A stretch of DNA of 16,362 bases from Methylomonas sp. (GCA_026989715.1 JALSIU010000210.1:1-16362); one strand, 5' to 3'; shown: positions 1-6,935, numbered from the stretch's first letter. Notes: generated by a model not told the origin, from the sequence alone. Made by a program: numbers and translations.

Positions 1-147
1 GATATGGCAACAAGCTAAGATACCCAAAAATAGCACTGTCAGTATTAAAAACACTAACAGTGCCCATATAATCAGCAATATACTACTTGAGTACAAAAGA
101 ATTACGCTAAACAGTGTCGCTAGCAGGTAGCCGATGAACCCTAACAA
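1..147 (-). CDS. Possible membrane protein, partial (cut by left edge)
   Basis: Reading the minus strand from about 147 to the window edge gives an uninterrupted 49-codon frame. It is almost wholly hydrophobic: one segment of Leu/Ile/Gly/Tyr, a short polar break (YSSS), then a second segment ending in ACCH at the edge. Two transmembrane helices are plausible. The proposed start is a TTG with no clear ribosome binding site; the frame is open upstream only to about position 156, so the true start is uncertain. It lies beyond the terminator of the exported-protein gene to its right, so it would be a separate transcript. AT-rich noncoding DNA can also give hydrophobic translations by chance, so this is a tentative call. 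Confidence 0.3.
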   Translation of the reverse strand, partial: MLGFIGYLLATLFSVILLYSSSILLIIWALLVFLILTVLFLGILACCHI

Positions 148-218
148 AATAATCTTAGTTAAGTTAGTGAAAACTAATTAAAGCCCACTCCTCACTCCAA
201 ACAACTTACTGTACTAAA

Positions 219-251
219 AAACCACTGCGCAACCCTTTTGAACGGTGGTTT
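219..251 (-). terminator. Probable intrinsic terminator of the minus-strand exported-protein gene
   Basis: A 7-bp stem (AAACCAC at 219-225 pairing with GTGGTTT at 245-251) encloses a 19-nt loop. Read on the minus strand it is followed by a run of six T. It lies about 20 bases past the stop codon of the leftward gene at 270-626. A shorter T-rich stretch on the other side means it may also work in the plus direction. Confidence 0.5.
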
Positions 252-269
252 GTTTTTACCCGTTAAAGC

Positions 270-626
270 TTACCAACCACGCTTAACCATTTTACATTCC
301 ACTGTGACATTTTGCATAAAACAACGGTATTTTTCTTTACCTTCGTAATCCCCTTCACAAGCTTCACAAACCATGGTGCCATTATCTATTACTTTTGACT
401 TACCCCAACCATAGCCTTTTGCATTACAAAGCTCAGTGGTATATTTACCAAAGCGATACCCACCAGGTCTTGAGCTTTTTTCAGCCTTTGCTTTATCTTT
501 ACAACCGGCACTCGGTTTTAAATCACCCGTTACATTCTCCGTTACCCACTCATCAACATTAATAGCCGATACTTGAGAAGAAAAACCAAACAAAAGTGCC
601 AAAATAAAAAATAAATTAAGTTTCAT
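270..626 (-). CDS. Small exported cysteine-containing protein, function unknown
   Basis: The product is 118 residues. Residues 1-21 form a classic Sec signal peptide (MKLN, a hydrophobic core, then an S-x-A type cleavage site before INVDEW). The mature part is about 97 residues, basic, and has six cysteines, including a CEAC pair and three more spread along the chain. These suggest disulfide bonds in the periplasm or outside the cell. I do not recognise a family. The start is well supported: AAGGGG lies a few bases upstream of the ATG. The gene is divergent from the exported-protein gene at 791, so the two share a 164-bp intergenic promoter region, but no repeats linking them are obvious. Confidence 0.75.
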   Translation of the reverse strand: MKLNLFFILALLFGFSSQVSAINVDEWVTENVTGDLKPSAGCKDKAKAEKSSRPGGYRFGKYTTELCNAKGYGWGKSKVIDNGTMVCEACEGDYEGKEKYRCFMQNVTVECKMVKRGW

Positions 627-654
627 AAAAATCCCCTTCTAATTATCATTATTA

Positions 655-683
655 TTTATGAGTTTATACTTTACCATTGTCAC
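655..683 (-). promoter_or_regulatory. Candidate sigma70 promoter for the 270-626 gene
   Basis: On the minus strand GTGACA (678-683) is a five-of-six match to the -35 consensus. CATAAA (655-660) is a moderate -10, and the spacing is 17 bp. The predicted transcript start is about 20 bases upstream of the start codon. This is pattern matching only. Confidence 0.3.
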
Positions 684-737
684 CATAAAAATGAAATATG
701 CAAAACAACTAATATTGCTTTTTCCTTTATCGCTGCA

Positions 738-746
738 TGTTATAAT
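738..746 (+). promoter_or_regulatory. Extended -10 promoter for the 791-1180 gene
   Basis: The sequence TGTTATAAT is a perfect TATAAT preceded by the TGn of an extended -10 element. It lies about 45 bases upstream of the ATG at 791. The only -35-like hexamer (TTGCTT, 715-720) is too far away at 20 bp, which an extended -10 can tolerate. Confidence 0.45.
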
Positions 747-790
747 TTCACCGCTTAATAAGCCATCATTTTAAGACTGGAGAACGATAC

Positions 791-1180
791 ATGAAAAAAA
801 TAATAACATTTCTAGCACTCATGACAGTGCTATTTAGCTCAATAGCCAATGCAAAAAAATACATTGAATTGGAAGATAACTCACGGATTTTAGGTAAGTG
901 GAGTCTTTATGCCGAAACAGCCGCACTACATAAAACCAAGAAAATGGTACAAAACGAATGGCATTTTCGTGATAATGGCATCCTAACATCCACTGCATTT
1001 GATCCTAGACTCGATGGCAAAAAAGCAGTCAATGTAAGTTATAAAGTTGAAGATGGCGTTATCAAAAAGCAAATTCAACCAGGGAGAGACAAAGTCGAAA
1101 GCTGTAAAGTGGTCAAACTAGAAGGCGATGATATGATTTTGCACTGCCGATTCCTTTATTACCTACTAAAAAGAAAGTAA
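791..1180 (+). CDS. Small exported protein, possibly lipocalin-like, function unknown
   Basis: The product is 129 residues. Residues 1-21 form a Sec signal peptide with a basic start, hydrophobic core and a likely ANA cleavage site before KKYIELED. The mature region reads as alternating short beta-strand-like stretches: a LGKWSLY motif, a WHFRDNG turn and a later YKVEDGVIKK strand. It has two cysteines near the end that could pair. The G-x-W motif and a strand-rich 110-residue length recall small lipocalin-like or META-like periplasmic domains, but this is resemblance, not identification. The GGAG ribosome binding site about 8 bases before the ATG supports the start. A clear terminator follows, so the gene is probably monocistronic. 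Confidence 0.75.
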   Translation: MKKIITFLALMTVLFSSIANAKKYIELEDNSRILGKWSLYAETAALHKTKKMVQNEWHFRDNGILTSTAFDPRLDGKKAVNVSYKVEDGVIKKQIQPGRDKVESCKVVKLEGDDMILHCRFLYYLLKRK

Positions 1181-1205
1181 AGCAATTCAGGACTAAAAAC
1201 TGCAT

Positions 1206-1250
1206 AAACCCCGAAGCCAAACTATTTTTTGTTCGGTTTCGGGTTTTATT
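1206..1250 (+). terminator. Rho-independent terminator after the 791-1180 gene
   Basis: AAACCCCGAAGCC (from 1206) pairs, with one wobble and one mismatch, with GGTTTCGGGTTTT (1235-1247), giving a GC-rich stem with a T run on its 3' side. It begins about 25 bases past the stop codon. Confidence 0.75.
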
Positions 1251-1295
1251 TTCTGCTTAGCTCTTATGCTTTCTAAGGGGGGTATTAATATAAAG

Positions 1296-1505
1296 CTACG
1301 CCACCATCGCCTGCTCATATTCATCCAGATTCACACTAGATTGTGCTTTTTCTCCAGAATCCCCCGCCATACATCCATGTAAAACAAATCCGATATTATG
1401 AGCACTTAATTCCGTATCGGCATCATCATAAATTACGTCACTCATATCACTCTGAGTTGCTAATTGTTTTTTCTGAAAGTAACTTCTTAAATTAATCACT
1501 CGCAT
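1296..1505 (-). CDS. Small hypothetical protein (69 residues)
   Basis: This is a 69-residue acidic protein with no signal peptide or membrane segment and a single cysteine in a HGCMAG stretch near residue 45. I do not recognise a family. TGAGAA about 8 bases upstream of the ATG is a usable ribosome binding site. The gene lies 76 bases downstream of, and in the same direction as, the phosphorylase/PRPP-synthase pair, but an AT-rich dyad between them suggests separate control. The composition looks coding-like, yet the short length and lack of recognisable motif leave doubt. Confidence 0.5.
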   Translation of the reverse strand: MRVINLRSYFQKKQLATQSDMSDVIYDDADTELSAHNIGFVLHGCMAGDSGEKAQSSVNLDEYEQAMVA

Positions 1506-1546
1506 AATGCATTCTCATTTATTGTTTAAATACAATAAAATTATGC
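1502..1546 (-). promoter_or_regulatory. Nested dyad over the start of the 69-residue gene
   Basis: An inner perfect 8-bp inverted repeat (TTTATTGT 1518-1525, ACAATAAA 1532-1539, 6-nt centre) is flanked by an outer 7-bp repeat (GCATAAT 1502-1508, ATTATGC 1540-1546). The outer left arm contains the start codon of the leftward gene. The site could be a repressor operator, or an mRNA leader hairpin that pairs the start codon while leaving the ribosome binding site in a bulge. Confidence 0.35.
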
Positions 1547-1581
1547 ACGACAAATATGAAAAAAATATGACAACACCCTGT

Positions 1582-2457
1582 TTAGATAATTTCCATAACA
1601 GCTTGCGCTAGTAAGGTATCTAAATAAATACAAGCTGTTGGATGAACAACACTATCGGTACTCCAAATTTCATGCACCCCAGCTTGCATAATATGCGCCT
1701 CGGCATCACCACAAAATAATGGATGAGTAATGGCTGCATACACCTGCTTCGCCCCGCCCGCTAATAACAAACCGGTTGCTTTCGCCAAGGTTCGCCCTGT
1801 ACTGGCCATATCATCAATAATAACCACTTGCTTACCTTGAAAATCAAAATCAGGAAAAACCATCGTCACCTGCTTATCTCCTAAACGCACCTTCTCTGCC
1901 ACCAAAAACTCAAAATCAATTTTTTGTGCAATCGCTTTTACCCATTGCTCAGATTCAGCATCCGGCCCTAGTAAAACCGCATGCTTAAGCTTTGTTTGTA
2001 AAAAACGTCCTATTGCATCCGTGGCAGTTAAACTGATTGCATTATGCAGGGGAATGGCTTGCGCTAGCGTTTCGATACGGTGTAAGTGCGGGTCAACGGT
2101 AATGACATCATCACATAAATCAGCCAGCATTTTGCCAATAATTTGCTGACTCACCGCCTCACCGGGTTGATTAGCAATATCTTGACGCATATAGCATAAA
2201 TAAGGTGCGACCAAAGTAATTCGCTTAGCACCTAATTCGCGTGCCGTGTTGACACACAGCATCAATTCAATCAATTTATCATTTGGCTGATTCAAGCTAC
2301 GACAGATGATAACATGCTCAGGCAATGACTCCGGCAACCGCAATAGGCTTTCACCGTCTGGGAATCGATGCAGGTAAACGGGTTTTAATGCGACATCAAG
2401 TGCTGTCGCAAGCCGTTGCGCTTGATCCAAATACTCAGAAAAGGCAAGGACTAACAT
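1582..2457 (-). CDS. prs: Ribose-phosphate pyrophosphokinase (PRPP synthase) family protein
   Basis: The product is 291 residues, slightly shorter than the usual 310-320 of class I bacterial PRPP synthases. The family makes phosphoribosyl pyrophosphate from ribose 5-phosphate and ATP in the cytoplasm. Visible motifs are FPDGE (32-36), YMRQD (89-93, the ATP-binding YxRQD), VDPHLH (121-126, metal-binding His) and the PRPP loop IIDDMASTGRT (213-223). The loop ends in ASTGRT rather than the usual I-D-TGGT, and the flexible catalytic loop (EKVRLGDKQ, about 188-196) is reduced, which resembles the archaeal-like divergent class. The gene follows the phosphorylase 105 bases downstream in the same direction, so the two are likely co-transcribed. 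A role making or using ribose phosphates released by that enzyme is an inference. It may not be the cell's only or main PRPP synthase. Confidence 0.8.
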   Translation of the reverse strand: MLVLAFSEYLDQAQRLATALDVALKPVYLHRFPDGESLLRLPESLPEHVIICRSLNQPNDKLIELMLCVNTARELGAKRITLVAPYLCYMRQDIANQPGEAVSQQIIGKMLADLCDDVITVDPHLHRIETLAQAIPLHNAISLTATDAIGRFLQTKLKHAVLLGPDAESEQWVKAIAQKIDFEFLVAEKVRLGDKQVTMVFPDFDFQGKQVVIIDDMASTGRTLAKATGLLLAGGAKQVYAAITHPLFCGDAEAHIMQAGVHEIWSTDSVVHPTACIYLDTLLAQAVMEII

Positions 2458-2562
2458 ACAAACACGCCTGCCAATAAATTTAGAGTCTTTTTAACTATGT
2501 ATTGCGTATTCACTGCCTAAAACCTCGCTTACCTATCTTGTGATGTGAAAATTTATATTATC

Positions 2563-4098
2563 CTAAAAGGCAATTAATGGCTTCAATATTTGCTCATCAT
2601 CACCAATCGTATAACCACTATTCTGTTTAGCCAGGTTTTTAGCAAAATTAAAATCCGCAGGGAACTCAGCATGAATTTGAAACAAAGCATCACCTTTACT
2701 GACTTTGTCGCCTAGTTTTTTAAACAAATCAACACCTGCTTTTTTCTCCATCGGAGCACCTGCTATGCGGGCAATTTTAGCGACTTGGAAATTATCAATA
2801 TGTGTCACACTACCATCCTGGTTCGCACAAACCGGGTAACATAATTTACCAGGCTGTAAATCTATCACTACTTCCCCTTGTGCTTTAATAATATTGTTCA
2901 TTTTGGCACACGCCCTACCCGACTCTAAAATATCCCGAGCAATAGCATAGCCCTGCCCACCACGCACATCGGGGTCAAATTCTATAATTCGCCCCGCTAA
3001 CTGCAATGATTTTTGGCGTAAATCTGCCGGTGCATCAGGGTCATTATTTAATACTTTCATAATGTCCCGTGCCTCCAATACAGGCCCAATCCCCATACCA
3101 ATAGGTTGCCGACCATCAGTAATCATCACTTCCAAGTGAATATTCAGCCGATCTCCCACAAATTCAAATAACTTACGCAAGGCTAATGCTTGACGCATAT
3201 GGCGCACTTTTGCAGTGGGTCCCACAGGAATATCTATAATTAAATGCGTCGAACCTGCCGCCAACTTTTTCGATAATATAGAAGCAACCATTTGCCCTTG
3301 TGAGTCAATCCCTAAAGGTCGTTCCACTGAAATCAGCATATCATCCACCGGCGCCAACTGAGCCGTCCCTCCCCAAGCTAAACAACCACGCTCTTCCCGA
3401 ATAATCTCCAATAATTGCTCCGGCATCAAATCAACACTGGATAAAACCTCCATCGTGTCAGCAGTCCCTGCCGGTGACGTAATGGCTCGACTTGACGTTT
3501 TAGGAATCAACATACCATGAGCCGCCACAATCGGCACCACCAACATAGAGGTACGATTACCCGGAATACCTCCTATACAATGCTTATCCGCGACTAAAGG
3601 CTCATGCCAATTAATGCGCTCACCTGATTGCAACATCGCGCGTGTTAAATATAATAATTCATCACGGTCTAAATTATTTTGGCCGGTCGCCACCAAAAAA
3701 GCCGCCATTTCCATTTTTGAATAACGGGTTTCTGCAATATCATGACTAATCTCATCAAAATCAAGCTGACTAAGACGTTCGCCATTGATTTTACGGCGCA
3801 CAGCATCCATTGATTTTGGCGGTTCCGCATGATTAACGGTCACTAGAGTACCTTCCTTTACATTCAAGTACTTAAAGGCTTGTTGCGACAAACCTAGCTC
3901 ACCTGACTGTACAATACTGTCATCATCCACTACGTTAAGCACGGCCAATAATTTAGTACTATTAACACTCACCTCGATTTTAGACAAAGCTTGAAACCCT
4001 TCCGCTCGATACACACTGCATTGACGATTTAAATAAGCAACATTCTCATGGTAAGTATCTATCTCTACACGGCGTATTTTTAAGGTATCAGTACTCAT
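2563..4098 (-). CDS. Nucleoside/AMP phosphorylase (archaeal-type thymidine phosphorylase family)
   Basis: The product is 511 residues, about 70 longer than a standard DeoA because of an extra N-terminal domain (about 1-90) typical of the AMP phosphorylase branch. The family splits a nucleoside or nucleoside monophosphate with phosphate to release the base and ribose 1-phosphate or ribose 1,5-bisphosphate. The glycosyltransferase core shows DKHCIGGIPGNR (171-182), the phosphate-binding segment. The family's conserved KTSSRAITSPAGTADTMEVL block follows at 200-219. A C-terminal lobe (about 410-511) carries a KKAGVDLFKKLGDKVSKGD stretch typical of the family's last domain. GGAT a few bases upstream supports the ATG. 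The PRPP-synthase-like gene follows. Many annotation systems call this protein thymidine phosphorylase; the SITSPAG-type block and extra domain point to AMP phosphorylase-like activity, but substrate cannot be settled from sequence. Confidence 0.85.
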   Translation of the reverse strand: MSTDTLKIRRVEIDTYHENVAYLNRQCSVYRAEGFQALSKIEVSVNSTKLLAVLNVVDDDSIVQSGELGLSQQAFKYLNVKEGTLVTVNHAEPPKSMDAVRRKINGERLSQLDFDEISHDIAETRYSKMEMAAFLVATGQNNLDRDELLYLTRAMLQSGERINWHEPLVADKHCIGGIPGNRTSMLVVPIVAAHGMLIPKTSSRAITSPAGTADTMEVLSSVDLMPEQLLEIIREERGCLAWGGTAQLAPVDDMLISVERPLGIDSQGQMVASILSKKLAAGSTHLIIDIPVGPTAKVRHMRQALALRKLFEFVGDRLNIHLEVMITDGRQPIGMGIGPVLEARDIMKVLNNDPDAPADLRQKSLQLAGRIIEFDPDVRGGQGYAIARDILESGRACAKMNNIIKAQGEVVIDLQPGKLCYPVCANQDGSVTHIDNFQVAKIARIAGAPMEKKAGVDLFKKLGDKVSKGDALFQIHAEFPADFNFAKNLAKQNSGYTIGDDEQILKPLIAF

Positions 4099-4161
4099 AA
4101 GCTATCCGCTTGGATTAAATAAAGAAATGATGATGACAGATTTAAGGCTGAGGATAAAATT

Positions 4162-4279
4162 CCGCCAAAATTGATACAGGATTTTTGTTTCGTTTCAAAA
4201 CGTAAAAATAGGCACGTAGCAAGCTACCTAACGCTTTTTTACAACGCAAAAACGGAACAAAAATCCCCATCAGTGGCGG
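4162..4279. repeat. Long imperfect palindrome (about 118 bp)
   Basis: The arms match from outside to inside with small gaps. CCGCCA (4162-4167) pairs with TGGCGG (4274-4279), and TGAT (4173-4176) with ATCA (4269-4272). GGATTTTTGTT (4179-4189) pairs with AACAAAAATCC (4256-4266), followed by CGTTT with AAACG. GTAAAAA pairs with TTTTTAC, and the centre is GTAGC-AA-GCTAC (4216-4227). The terminal matches and full-length folding resemble a non-autonomous palindromic (MITE- or REP-like) element, but no flanking target duplication is clear. It could instead fold in the leader RNA of the leftward phosphorylase gene. Confidence 0.65.
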
Positions 4280-4385
4280 GAGTTATAACATTATCAGTCC
4301 TTAATATTAAGACACTTTACACCCAACATTTATCACAAATAAAGGCTCAATTACTGAAGTTTAGCACATGCGACACATAATTTTT

Positions 4386-4441
4386 GAAAGCGAGTAAACT
4401 TTGCGAGCGTTTATACGCGCACAGCTTAAAATATCGCTTTC
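4386..4441. repeat. Second imperfect hairpin upstream of hupD
   Basis: GAAAGCGA (4386-4393) is an exact inverted match to TCGCTTTC (4434-4441). A small inner stem GCGT/ACGC (4407-4418) lies inside. There is no T run directly after it, so it does not look like a terminator for rightward transcription. Confidence 0.4.
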
Positions 4442-4475
4442 TGGTATATCTTATTACATAAAAACGAATACTTTC

Positions 4476-4503
4476 TTTACATTTTTTTCTATAAGCGTAA
4501 TAT
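4476..4503 (+). promoter_or_regulatory. Candidate sigma70 promoter of the hydrogenase cluster
   Basis: TTTACA (4476-4481, five of six to the -35 consensus) and TAATAT (4498-4503, a moderate -10) are separated by 16 bp. Transcription would start near 4510, giving a leader of about 33 bases before hupD. No convincing sigma54 (-24/-12) promoter is visible in front of hupD. Confidence 0.35.
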
Positions 4504-4542
4504 TATTTCCACCTTTAGTCTTTCTTTAAGATAATAAACAGT

Positions 4543-5238
4543 ATGGCAATGAAAACGCTTATTTTAGGCATCGGAAATATTTTATGGGCTGACGAAGGCT
4601 TTGGTGTTAGAGCCGTCGAACATTTACATCGCCACTACCAATTTGATGAGACCGTCAAACTAATGGACGGGGGCACTCAAGGCTTATATCTCGTTCATCA
4701 TGTACAGGAAGCCGATATATTGTTAGTTTTTGATGCGATTGATTACGGATTGGAAGCCGGTAGCATGAAACTGATTGAAGGTGAAGATGTGCCTAAGTTT
4801 ATGGGGGCAAAAAAAATGAGCCTACACCAAACAGGCTTTCAAGAAGTCTTAGCGATGGCAGAAATACTAGGCCAATACCCTCAACATTTGCTACTGATTG
4901 GCGTACAACCCGTACAATTAGAAGATTTTGGCGGTAGCTTGCGAGAAAAAACCTACCGACAAATAGAGCCGGCCATACAACAAGCACTCAACTGGTTAAA
5001 AAAACACAATATTCACGCACAACGGCGAGCAAGCCCGCTTCCTATTGAGCAATCATTGTCAGGCCATGAAATCAGCTTGGATAACTACGAAAAACAACGC
5101 CCGTCCGCCGAACAAGCCTGCCGTATTGGTGATGATCGCGTTTTAAAATCTAAAGACTTTCATATTCAATATCAACCTCATCCACTTGACCCTGACAAAC
5201 AAATTAGTTGTGATGTAGACCACCGAGGTCAATACTAA
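4543..5238 (+). CDS. hupD: [NiFe]-hydrogenase maturation endopeptidase HupD
   Basis: HupD removes the C-terminal peptide of the uptake hydrogenase large subunit after nickel is inserted, in the cytoplasm. The 231-residue product opens with the family's LILGIGNILWADEGFGV (6-22). The nickel-recognising residues are E18, D64 and H95 (in SLHQTG). Counted from the second Met (ATG at 4549) they become E16, D62 and H93, exactly the numbering of E. coli HybD, so 4549 may be the true start. Neither ATG has a strong ribosome binding site. The last 70 or so residues, past the protease fold, are polar and longer than in many relatives (about 160-200 residues). The stop overlaps hupF (TAATG). Its substrate, HupL, is not in the window, and HupV has no tail for it to cut. 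Confidence 0.93.
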   Translation: MAMKTLILGIGNILWADEGFGVRAVEHLHRHYQFDETVKLMDGGTQGLYLVHHVQEADILLVFDAIDYGLEAGSMKLIEGEDVPKFMGAKKMSLHQTGFQEVLAMAEILGQYPQHLLLIGVQPVQLEDFGGSLREKTYRQIEPAIQQALNWLKKHNIHAQRRASPLPIEQSLSGHEISLDNYEKQRPSAEQACRIGDDRVLKSKDFHIQYQPHPLDPDKQISCDVDHRGQY

Positions 5239-5609
5239 TGTGTATCGGCTTACCCATGCAAGTGATCGAATCAGGTTTTGGCTATGCCATTTGTGAAGGC
5301 ATGGACATAAAAAGACAAGTGGACACCTTATTGGTCGGTGAACAAGCGGTGGGTACGTGGTTACTGGTTTTTTTAAATAGTGCCAGAGAAGTATTAAGCG
5401 AAGTCGATGCATTAAAAATGAGTGATGCGGTACGCGCAGTTGACTTAATCATGACAAACGAGCCTTTTAGTCAAGCGGCATTATCAACCGATACCATTGA
5501 TGCTTTATTTGCCGATTTAATCGACCGCGAACCCCCTAAGCCAGCATCTTTACTGGCCTGGGAAAAAGAGCAAGAAGAAGAAAAAAACAACGCCCCAACC
5601 AAGGAATAA
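5238..5609 (+). CDS. hupF: HypC/HupF-family hydrogenase assembly chaperone HupF
   Basis: HupF is a HypC paralogue that binds the large-subunit precursor during Fe(CN)2CO and nickel insertion and is reported to protect it under oxygen. The product begins MCIGLPMQV, the family signature whose Cys2 (after Met removal) contacts HypD or the large subunit. A beta-barrel-like core follows with a LVGEQAVGTWLLVFL stretch (about 32-46). At 123 residues it exceeds HypC (about 75-95): the tail after about residue 95 is rich in Glu, Lys and Pro and probably disordered. The start overlaps the hupD stop by one base, implying translational coupling. A separate hypC is expected elsewhere. Confidence 0.92.
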   Translation: MCIGLPMQVIESGFGYAICEGMDIKRQVDTLLVGEQAVGTWLLVFLNSAREVLSEVDALKMSDAVRAVDLIMTNEPFSQAALSTDTIDALFADLIDREPPKPASLLAWEKEQEEEKNNAPTKE

Positions 5610-5613
5610 CAGC

Positions 5614-6042
5614 ATGCCATCCCCTTTAATTAAAAACATGATAGAACAATATCACTACCCTGTTTTATCCATCGACACATTTGAAGCCTTTATTCAATCT
5701 CAAGAAGAGTGTGTTCTGTTTTTTACCGAAAACCCAACGCAATTTCCCGAAAGTGACGATGTAGCCATGATTCTGCCTGAACTGGTAAAAGAATACCAAG
5801 GCCGTTTTACAGCAGCAATCATTGACCAAGCTTCACAGCGTGAATTGCAAGCACGTTATGGATTTAACGAATGGCCATCATTGGTTTTTTTACGCCAAGG
5901 AAAATATTTAGGCACCATTAGCCGTGTGCAAGACTGGATGGATTATCTAGTCAATATCAACCAAATACTTGCTTCAGAACCCAAACATGCACCTGGTATC
6001 GGCATACCGGTTGTCCAATCTGCAACAAGCCATTGCGGCTAA
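5614..6042 (+). CDS. hupG: HyaE/HupG-type hydrogenase chaperone (thioredoxin fold)
   Basis: Members of this family bind the Tat signal-bearing small subunit of membrane-bound uptake hydrogenases and hold it until it is mature. The 142-residue product has a thioredoxin-like layout: a strand VLFFTEN (34-40), where a redox CxxC would sit but is absent (NPTQFPE), and a later EWPSLVFLRQGKYLG strand-turn (86-100) with the conserved cis-Pro region. The ending (VVQSATSHCG) is variable in the family. AAGGA about 8 bases upstream supports the ATG. It lies 4 bases after hupF. It implies that the organism makes a Tat-exported hydrogenase small subunit, which is encoded outside the window. Confidence 0.88.
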   Translation: MPSPLIKNMIEQYHYPVLSIDTFEAFIQSQEECVLFFTENPTQFPESDDVAMILPELVKEYQGRFTAAIIDQASQRELQARYGFNEWPSLVFLRQGKYLGTISRVQDWMDYLVNINQILASEPKHAPGIGIPVVQSATSHCG

Positions 6043-6061
6043 CTAACTTTAAGGATTAGCG

Positions 6062-6925
6062 ATGAAAAAGATTGATATTCCAGTCGTTGCCGTAACCGGC
6101 CCCGGCTCGCAACCTGCGGATGAAGATGGCGCGGCATTAGCTTTTATGCAGCTACCGGATGATATGAGTACCTTTAGTGCACCACAAATACCCGAAGCCG
6201 AAGAAATAACAGGGCTTGATGCAGCACTAGCATTAACGGCCGACTTAGTCGCCTTATTAAAAAACTACCAAAAAGATGACCAAGCGCGTGTTATTGAGCT
6301 GAACGCCTTAAATGAACAAAACCGCCAATTTTTTGATCAATTGCTCGGTGAAGGCGAAGTCAGTGTGCAATGTGGTGGTGAGATTAATGCACTGATTCAA
6401 GAATCTGTTCTAGCAGGTGTTTGGCGCGTACAATATACCGATGGGCAACAAAATATTATTCGCGATACGATTGAAGTCGCACATATTCCAGGGGTTGTCA
6501 GCGAACTATCTTTCCTAAATGCGCAAGAAACGCTCATGGCGCAACCACTGGATATTCCTGAAAATGTCTACAATGCCCCCCCGCTATTAGCCGAAATCAG
6601 CGATAAACTACCGGAATATCGCCCGAAAAACGAACCGCATGTCATTAATTTATCTCTGCTACCGCACACAGAAGAGGATATTCTATTTCTTGCCGAACAT
6701 TTAGGTATAGGGCCTATTGTCATTTTATCTCGCGGCTATGGTAATTGCCGTATCAGCAGCACAGCCACCCAAAATGTCTGGTGGGTACAGTACTACAATT
6801 CACAAGATACGCTGATACTCAATACCATTGAAATTAGCAATGTTCCTGAGGTCGCCTGTGCCGCACTTGAAGATATTGAAGAAAGTGCCCAACGCTTGGA
6901 AGAAATTCTTTCCATCTATCAATAA
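6062..6925 (+). CDS. hupH: HyaF/HupH-type hydrogenase maturation protein
   Basis: HupH/HyaF is a cytoplasmic maturation factor for uptake hydrogenases, linked to nickel incorporation or small-subunit handling. The 287-residue length is typical. Two related segments are visible: residues 96-145 (GEGEVSVQCGG, then GVWRVQY, then DTIEVAHIPGVV) and 224-264 (RGYGNCRISS, then VWWVQYYN, then NTIEISNVPEVA), showing an internal duplication. An Ala/Leu-rich helix near 52-75 and the PPLLAEI segment near 173 are family features. AAGGA six bases before the ATG is a good ribosome binding site. It follows hupG by 19 bases and precedes hupI by 10. Confidence 0.9.
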   Translation: MKKIDIPVVAVTGPGSQPADEDGAALAFMQLPDDMSTFSAPQIPEAEEITGLDAALALTADLVALLKNYQKDDQARVIELNALNEQNRQFFDQLLGEGEVSVQCGGEINALIQESVLAGVWRVQYTDGQQNIIRDTIEVAHIPGVVSELSFLNAQETLMAQPLDIPENVYNAPPLLAEISDKLPEYRPKNEPHVINLSLLPHTEEDILFLAEHLGIGPIVILSRGYGNCRISSTATQNVWWVQYYNSQDTLILNTIEISNVPEVACAALEDIEESAQRLEEILSIYQ

Positions 6926-6935
6926 GGCCACGCCG

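Larger units (their letters stand above)
4099..4542. other. Gene-free divergent region between the phosphorylase and the hydrogenase cluster
   Basis: This 444-base stretch separates the leftward phosphorylase from the rightward hydrogenase cluster. It contains two structured elements (listed separately) and a candidate promoter. A 69-codon frame at 4171-4380 runs straight through the large palindrome, has no ribosome binding site and is not accepted as a gene. Confidence 0.7.

Noticed and set aside
33..63. Hairpin GCACTGTCAGT / ACTAACAGTGC near the left edge
   Set aside because: Eleven base pairs with one mismatch, but no T run and no clear gene relation; it lies within a possible coding frame. 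Too weak to give it a function.
4210..4224. Sequence resembling a sigma54 -24/-12 promoter (GGCAC, 5 bases, AAGC)
   Set aside because: The spacing is right but the -12 element lacks TT, and it coincides with the centre of the large palindrome, 320 bases from hupD. More likely a by-product of the repeat.
4171..4380. 69-codon plus-strand frame
   Set aside because: It runs through the palindrome, has no ribosome binding site and its translation shows no coding character.
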